A DNA stretch of 64,000 nucleotides from Labeo rohita (lineage: Eukaryota; Chordata; Actinopteri; Cypriniformes; Cyprinidae): NCBI RefSeq assembly GCF_022985175.1, contig NC_066885.1:14821560-14885559 (forward strand). The letters are read 5' to 3'. Position 1 is the stretch's first letter, and every line of letters begins with the position of its first letter. Below, piece after piece: positions 59,461 to 64,000 of the stretch. The position numbers were made by a program, and so were the translations under genes. Under the pieces are notes generated by a model, which saw nothing but the letters and a program-made list of their open reading frames with translations, did not search any database and was not told the DNA's origin.

Positions 59461-60160
59461 CTTTTATCTAATGCACTTCAAAATGAAGAGCTCCAACCCC
59501 TGTTCTTAACTAAGAAAACTTCAAAAAGTCAGTACCTAAACTTTAAAGGGGACTCAACCCTTTTTTCATTTGTAGTATAGACCAATTTTGAGTAGACGTC
59601 ACATACTATGGATGAAAGCTGCTATGATTACTCTACTTTTAAAGCATACATTTGATTTAAACAATAGATCTACATAATATTCACATATGCTGTTCCTAGG
59701 GGATGTATTGTATTAGCCCTACAGTTACAGCATGAAATATTTTTTTACCCTTTTACTAACATTTTTACATAACATTTTTTTATTTTATCTCACAATTCTG
59801 ACTTTTTTCTCACTAATGCAAGTTTATATCTTCTAATTCAGACTTTATAACTTGATTTAACAAAACTAGTGAGTTTGTTCATTCTGAGGGAAAAATACCA
59901 GAAGTGTAATTGCGAAAGTAAAGTCAGAATTTTTAAATATAAAACCAAATTTACCTTTTTTTATTCTTTTATTCCATGGCTCCATAGACTGCCACTTGAA
60001 CCGCCCACAAAAAACGTCATCCCTGTTTCGGATCTGTAAGACTATCCCACTATCTGTCAATTTCATTGAATAACAGTGCTTATGGCTGGGTGACAAGCTC
60101 TTGTAATATGCAAATAACATTTTGACAAATGACATCCAATGTTTTTTGAAAACCAAAGTC
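59461..60160. other. non-coding spacer
   Basis: AT-rich DNA with no supported exon. The predicted frame at 59866-60162 on the minus strand shows no motif or coding signature. Confidence 0.5.
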
Positions 60161-60164
60161 ACTG

Positions 60165-60790
60165 CACCCGTTTACCAAGAAATTTTAGAGCTGATTTAGA
60201 TGCTGATTTCATATTCCAGCAGGATTTGGCACCTGCCCACACTGCCAAAAACACCAAAAGTTGGTTAAATGACCATGGTGTTGGTGTGCTTGACTGGCCA
60301 GCAAACTCACCAGACCTGAACCCCACAGAGAATCTATGGGGTATTGTCAAGAGGAAAATTAGAAACAAGAGACCAAAAATGCAGATGAGCTGAAGGCCAC
60401 TGTCAAAGAAACCTGGGCTTCCATACCACCTCAGCAGTGCCACAGACTGATCACCTCCATGCCACGCCAAATTGAGGCAGCAATTAAAGCAAAAGGAGCC
60501 CCTACCACGTATTGAGTACATATACTGTAAATGAACATACTTTCCAGAAGGCCAACAATTCACAAAAAATGTTTTTTTTATTGGTCTTATGAAGTATTTT
60601 AATTTGCTGAGATAGTGAATTGGTGGGTTTTTCTTAAATGTGAACCAAAATCATCACAATTAAAAGAAACTTAAACTACTTCAGTCTGTTTGCATTGAAT
60701 TTATTTAATACACAAGTTTCAAATTTTGAGTTGAATTACTTAAATTAACTTTTCCACGACATTCTAATTTATTGAGATGCACCTGTATGT
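60165..60790 (+). pseudogene. 5'-truncated Tc1-like transposase and 3' terminus
   Basis: The C-terminal part of a Tc1-family transposase: FQQDLAPAHTAKNTKSWL with the second catalytic D, NSPDLNPTENLWGIVKRKI with the final E 34 residues later, then a one-base frameshift around 60380 and the C-terminal tail SIPPQQCHRLITSMPRR. The first catalytic D and the DNA-binding domain are missing. After the stop, the untranslated tail ends in TAATTTATTGAGATGCACCT, a Tc1-type inverted terminus. It is a different subfamily from the element at 49542. Confidence 0.85.
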
Positions 60791-60834
60791 CATCTGATTG
60801 ATGTCTTGAGGTGTAGTAACCATAGTACAAGCGG

Positions 60835-60948
60835 AATAATTGACTTCAGGCCGTTGAATTCTTAGAAAATAAAGCACACCCGAGGTGTACAATGCATCAC
60901 CGCCTCGGGTGTGCATTATTTTCTAAGAATTCAAGGCCCTCAATTATG
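60835..60948. repeat. near-perfect palindrome
   Basis: AATTCTTAGAAAATAAAGCA and CACCCGAGGTG on the left are mirrored by CGCCTCGGGTGTGCATTATT and TTCTAAGAATT on the right, around a loop of roughly 14 bases; the outer arms (AATTGACTTCAGGCC and GGCCCTCAATT) extend it. It is a strong hairpin, probably a short MITE. Confidence 0.8.
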
Positions 60949-61661
60949 TTCACAATGGTGTTTTAGAAAGCCAGACAAATTAGTATATAATAATAGAAAT
61001 AACAACAATTTTAAATTATTGTTATCCATGTGACATCATAGCCATATATTGTAAAACAACTGCACTGTAAAATAAGTGAAAATTAATATTTCATAAGTAT
61101 ATTATTTTTGCTTTGCAGTACAGTAGGAAAAGTACAATACTTTCCTAATTTCTACAATTGAAAGAGATATTTTGAATTTGGACTGCAGTAACATTACCCA
61201 TTTGAACCGCTAGGTGTCAGCAGTTCATACTGCACTTTTAAGCTTTTATTTAGATGGAAAACTCCAGCTTCAGTGAAAACAGGCTTACAAAAATGTGCCT
61301 CACTTTAAATCTAGTGAAATGCTGTAATCATCTGCCGTGAAAATAAAGCATAACTGGTGGCCACTGCATTCCCAAACATGTGCTAAACTCACAGCATATG
61401 CAATAAACGAGTTCACTGCATTCACTGTGAACTGAGCCGTTCTGAGGCGTGGAAAACACTGGATCATGAGCTGATTGTCTGAATGAAGTGCGTGCTTCGC
61501 TTTGAAACGTGCAGCGAAATCAGACTTGATGAAGGGATTAAGCCATATTGTGCCAAAGCATAATGGCCCAAAACACATCTTTAAAGACCTTTTATATTAC
61601 AATAAGAAGTTTAAATATATTTTAAAAACCACTTATATATACCACTATATTGATAATACCC

Positions 61662-61888
61662 CTGGTGAAAAAAACAGCATATGCTGGTAGTTATGTTTTG
61701 ATGCTGGAATGCTGGTTAGGTAGGTTTTGATGCTGGTTTAAGCTGGTCCTTTGCTGGTTTTTGCTGGTCATGTTGCTGGTCAAGGACCAGCATGAACCAG
61801 CATAAACCAGCTAAGGACCAGCATACCTAACCAGCATTCCAGCATCAAAACATACCTACCAGCATATGCTGTTTTTTTCACCAGGGAC
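61662..61888. repeat. palindromic MITE, full-length
   Basis: Starts CCCTGGTGAAAAAAACAGCA and ends in its inverse TGCTGTTTTTTTCACCAGGG; the interior is made of TGCTGGTT and AACCAGCA motifs. Family members are at 47335-47492 and, nested in a Tc1 relic, at about 11145-11325. Confidence 0.9.
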
Positions 61889-61904
61889 CATTACATCCCT
61901 AACT

Positions 61905-62995
61905 TAAATTCTTGTTTTTATGCTTTGTCTGTGTCTTCATGATCACTTTTCTTTAGCTATCGGCTACTATGGATGTTTTTATGGCCTTAAAAAACGTATA
62001 AGCTGGGAACGGTTGCACATTCACTCGTTATCTTTATCCTTGTGTGTTTGCCGTTGGGTATTAGAGCGCGTGTGTTTATATCATGACGTGTTAATGTGTC
62101 ACATCAACAAAGACTGAGAAGGTTTCTGAGGTTTTCATAATCTGGGGTCGACTCGAAGTCATTTCAGACCTCTTTATGATCGCCTTTGTGCACATATGAG
62201 ATGTGTGACAGTAAGCCGGGTTCACGGAGAGGACACACTCCTCGGCGCTGATATGAGAAGTGTTGGTGTCTGTTATCTGAGCCCCATATTAATTTGGCTG
62301 TGACGGATGTTAGCCTGGTCTAGCGTGGCCGATCGTCTCTGGGGAAAACACGCCATAATCCTCTAATCCTTTCCCCTTGGGATTCTGTCTAATCAAGCGC
62401 TCTTTAAAATGAAAGCGCGCACACAATCTGAATACTAACGCCCATACATTGCAAATTTTTGTCACTTGGTATCTGCCACAGCTCTTCTGTAAGTACAGTG
62501 CTGAGCTTTTGCTTCAAAAACTTTGAGACATCAGTTCAGCATCAGCATTTATAAAGGTAACCTACTTGATTTAATGATAGAAACTTGAAGAGATGGTGTT
62601 TATTTATTAACACTGGAGCGAGCGTGCTGTCCACAAACAGACAACCGTAATGTTTGAGCATGACAGACCTTAAAGGATTATTTCTGGTTCAACACAAGTT
62701 AAGCTCAATCCACAGCACTTGTGGCATAATGTTGATTACCACTAAAATTAATTTCCACTTGTCCATCCTTTTCTTTATTAAAAAAGGCACAGTGAAAGTG
62801 AGCCAAGACATAAATGTTAAAATATAACATGTTTCAATAGTATATGCACAAGTAGAACTTTACACAAGGTGTATTTTTTGGAAATTTGTCAATAATAATT
62901 AGACATAATTTTGCTGAGTGTGTTACTGTGCTGGTAATTTGACAGGTTTAGGACTGCCATGGACAGTTTACCAATCAGATGAAAATGTTTGCAAT
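61905..62995. other. distal spacer; nothing recognised
   Basis: No exon with both splice borders and no repeat family could be assigned. The sequence at 62120-62420 is less AT-rich (for example GGGTTCACGGAGAGGACACA) and could be a conserved non-coding or untranslated segment, but nothing in it is decisive. Confidence 0.4.
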
Positions 62996-63510
62996 GCAGA
63001 GGTGACATCTGTACAATTTCAGTTTTACATATATTCTAAATCACGAACATCGTAAAGACTTCTAGTAGACATCTATTTGACATCTGATAGGAAGCTTCCT
63101 ATAGACATATTGCAGATGAGCAAACACTCTAAAAATTACGTCTTCCAGATGTAAATGCAGATGTCAAATAGACGTCTCCCAGATGTGCGTGCTATCAGAG
63201 ACAGAATCTGCATCTGAAAAAAGGCTGGGTTCAACTTCCCAGATAGCACACGTACATCTGCAAGATGTCTGTTAAAGATCACTTGATCTGGAAAGCATCT
63301 GCTCTGTAAAAACATCTGATAGACGTCTGTAAGATGTTCGTTTAACATCCATTCTAAACCCTAAACATCTTAAAGTCATCTAATAGACGTCTATTTGACA
63401 TCAGATAGGAAACATTCTACAGACGTATTGCATATGAGCAAACACTCTAAAAAATACGTCTTCCAGATGTAAATGCAGACGTCAGTCAGATGTCTTCATG
63501 ATGTATGTGT
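62996..63510. repeat. AGACGTC-rich MITE
   Basis: Multiple copies of the motifs AGACGTCT, CATCTGATAG and AACATC in both orientations (for example TAGACGTCTATTTGACATCA at about 63382), with internal repetition of a roughly 300-bp unit (63040-63150 against 63350-63480). It is a non-coding fish-type repeat. Confidence 0.65.
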
Positions 63511-63544
63511 ACTATCAAGGTTGTTAAATCATTTTATTGGGTTA

Positions 63545-63547
63545 TTA

Positions 63548-63581
<34 letters not shown>

Positions 63582-63790
63582 TTTTTTAAACTCGTGCTGG
63601 GTAGTTTTTCTGCACTCTAAAAAATGCTGGGTTCAGCCTGTTGGGTCATTTTATTGGGTTATTTTTAATATTTTGGCTCAGGCGCTGGGTATGAAACAAA
63701 TGATGAAACCCCTTCACATGCGCTGGGCCAGGGTAACCCAATGCTGGGTAGTCTGTGCCAAACCGGTTAAAACTGGTTAAATTTGTCAGC
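63545..63790. repeat. (AT)n/(T)n tract followed by CTGGGTT-rich element
   Basis: An AT microsatellite and a T-run at 63545-63588, then CACTCTAAAAAATGCTGGGT (63614 onward) with more CTGGGTT motifs. This is the family of 16853-18727 and 43405. Bases 63791-64000 hold nothing recognisable. Confidence 0.6.
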
Positions 63791-64000
63791 AGTCATGTGT
63801 TCTGTCCTGAGAGAAAACCTGACCGATGAGAAACTTAAATTAACCTTTGTATTACATTGTACTTCATTTCAAATTATCACTGTATACATAGAAAACCATC
63901 AGTAGTGTCATTTGTCCTTTTTTTGTTTAAATGTACGTCGCAGCTACCATCTGCTTGTAACACTAACCTTTTACAAACATAGCATCCACCGGACCTACAC

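Noticed and set aside
59307..61903. A single hAT element spanning from TAGGGATGTAAT to ATTACATCCCTA
   Set aside because: The ends look complementary, but the flanking octamers do not match and several unrelated elements lie between, so they are probably two separate fragments.
1..64000. CRISPR arrays, tRNA or rRNA genes, bacterial operons
   Set aside because: Nothing with regular spacers, cloverleaf-type conserved boxes or rRNA cores was seen; the window is vertebrate nuclear DNA with introns.

Overview
The window looks like teleost DNA, most probably from a cyprinid fish. It is AT-rich, its genes have introns, and it is packed with short non-autonomous DNA transposons, hAT and Tc1/mariner relics, and simple repeats of the kind common in carp and zebrafish genomes. 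The species call is an inference from repeat style and gene content.

Layout. (1) 1-5609, plus strand: the last four exons of a monocarboxylate-transporter gene, best matched to slc16a12 (MCT12); its 5' end is outside the window. (2) 7991-31162, minus strand: a tandem array of six IFIT genes (interferon-induced proteins with tetratricopeptide repeats). Copies 1-5 are intact once a 5-nucleotide first coding exon (ATGGA) is spliced to one large exon. Copy 6 is a pseudogene, and a small IFIT relic lies near 16.7 kb. Copies 1 and 4 carry perfect ISRE motifs upstream, and copy 5 has an ISRE-like site. (3) 32577-57292, minus strand: two copies of a Fas-type death receptor (TNFR superfamily). The distal copy (52965-57292) is complete over eight phase-compatible exons. 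The proximal copy (32577-35908) is broken by stop codons and a lost exon, and a 7.2-kb transposon cluster sits upstream of its exon 2. (4) 43.4-51.8 kb and 57.3-64.0 kb: transposon-dominated DNA with a near-complete Tc1 transposase, a LINE reverse-transcriptase fragment, hAT pieces, several palindromic MITEs and a three-exon coding relic of unknown function.

Read from the other strand, the order is fas(+), ifit array(+), slc16a12(-). This is the order and orientation of FAS, IFIT and SLC16A12 on human 10q23, so the locus appears to be an ancient linkage of death-receptor and interferon-effector genes. The IFIT proteins are expected to act in cytosolic antiviral RNA sensing and Fas in apoptosis at the plasma membrane; slc16a12 is a flanking transporter gene. 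Main events visible in the sequence are tandem duplication followed by pseudogenisation of one copy each of ifit and fas, patchy homogenisation between copies, and repeated transposon insertion whose empty sites can often be read from the paralogous copy.
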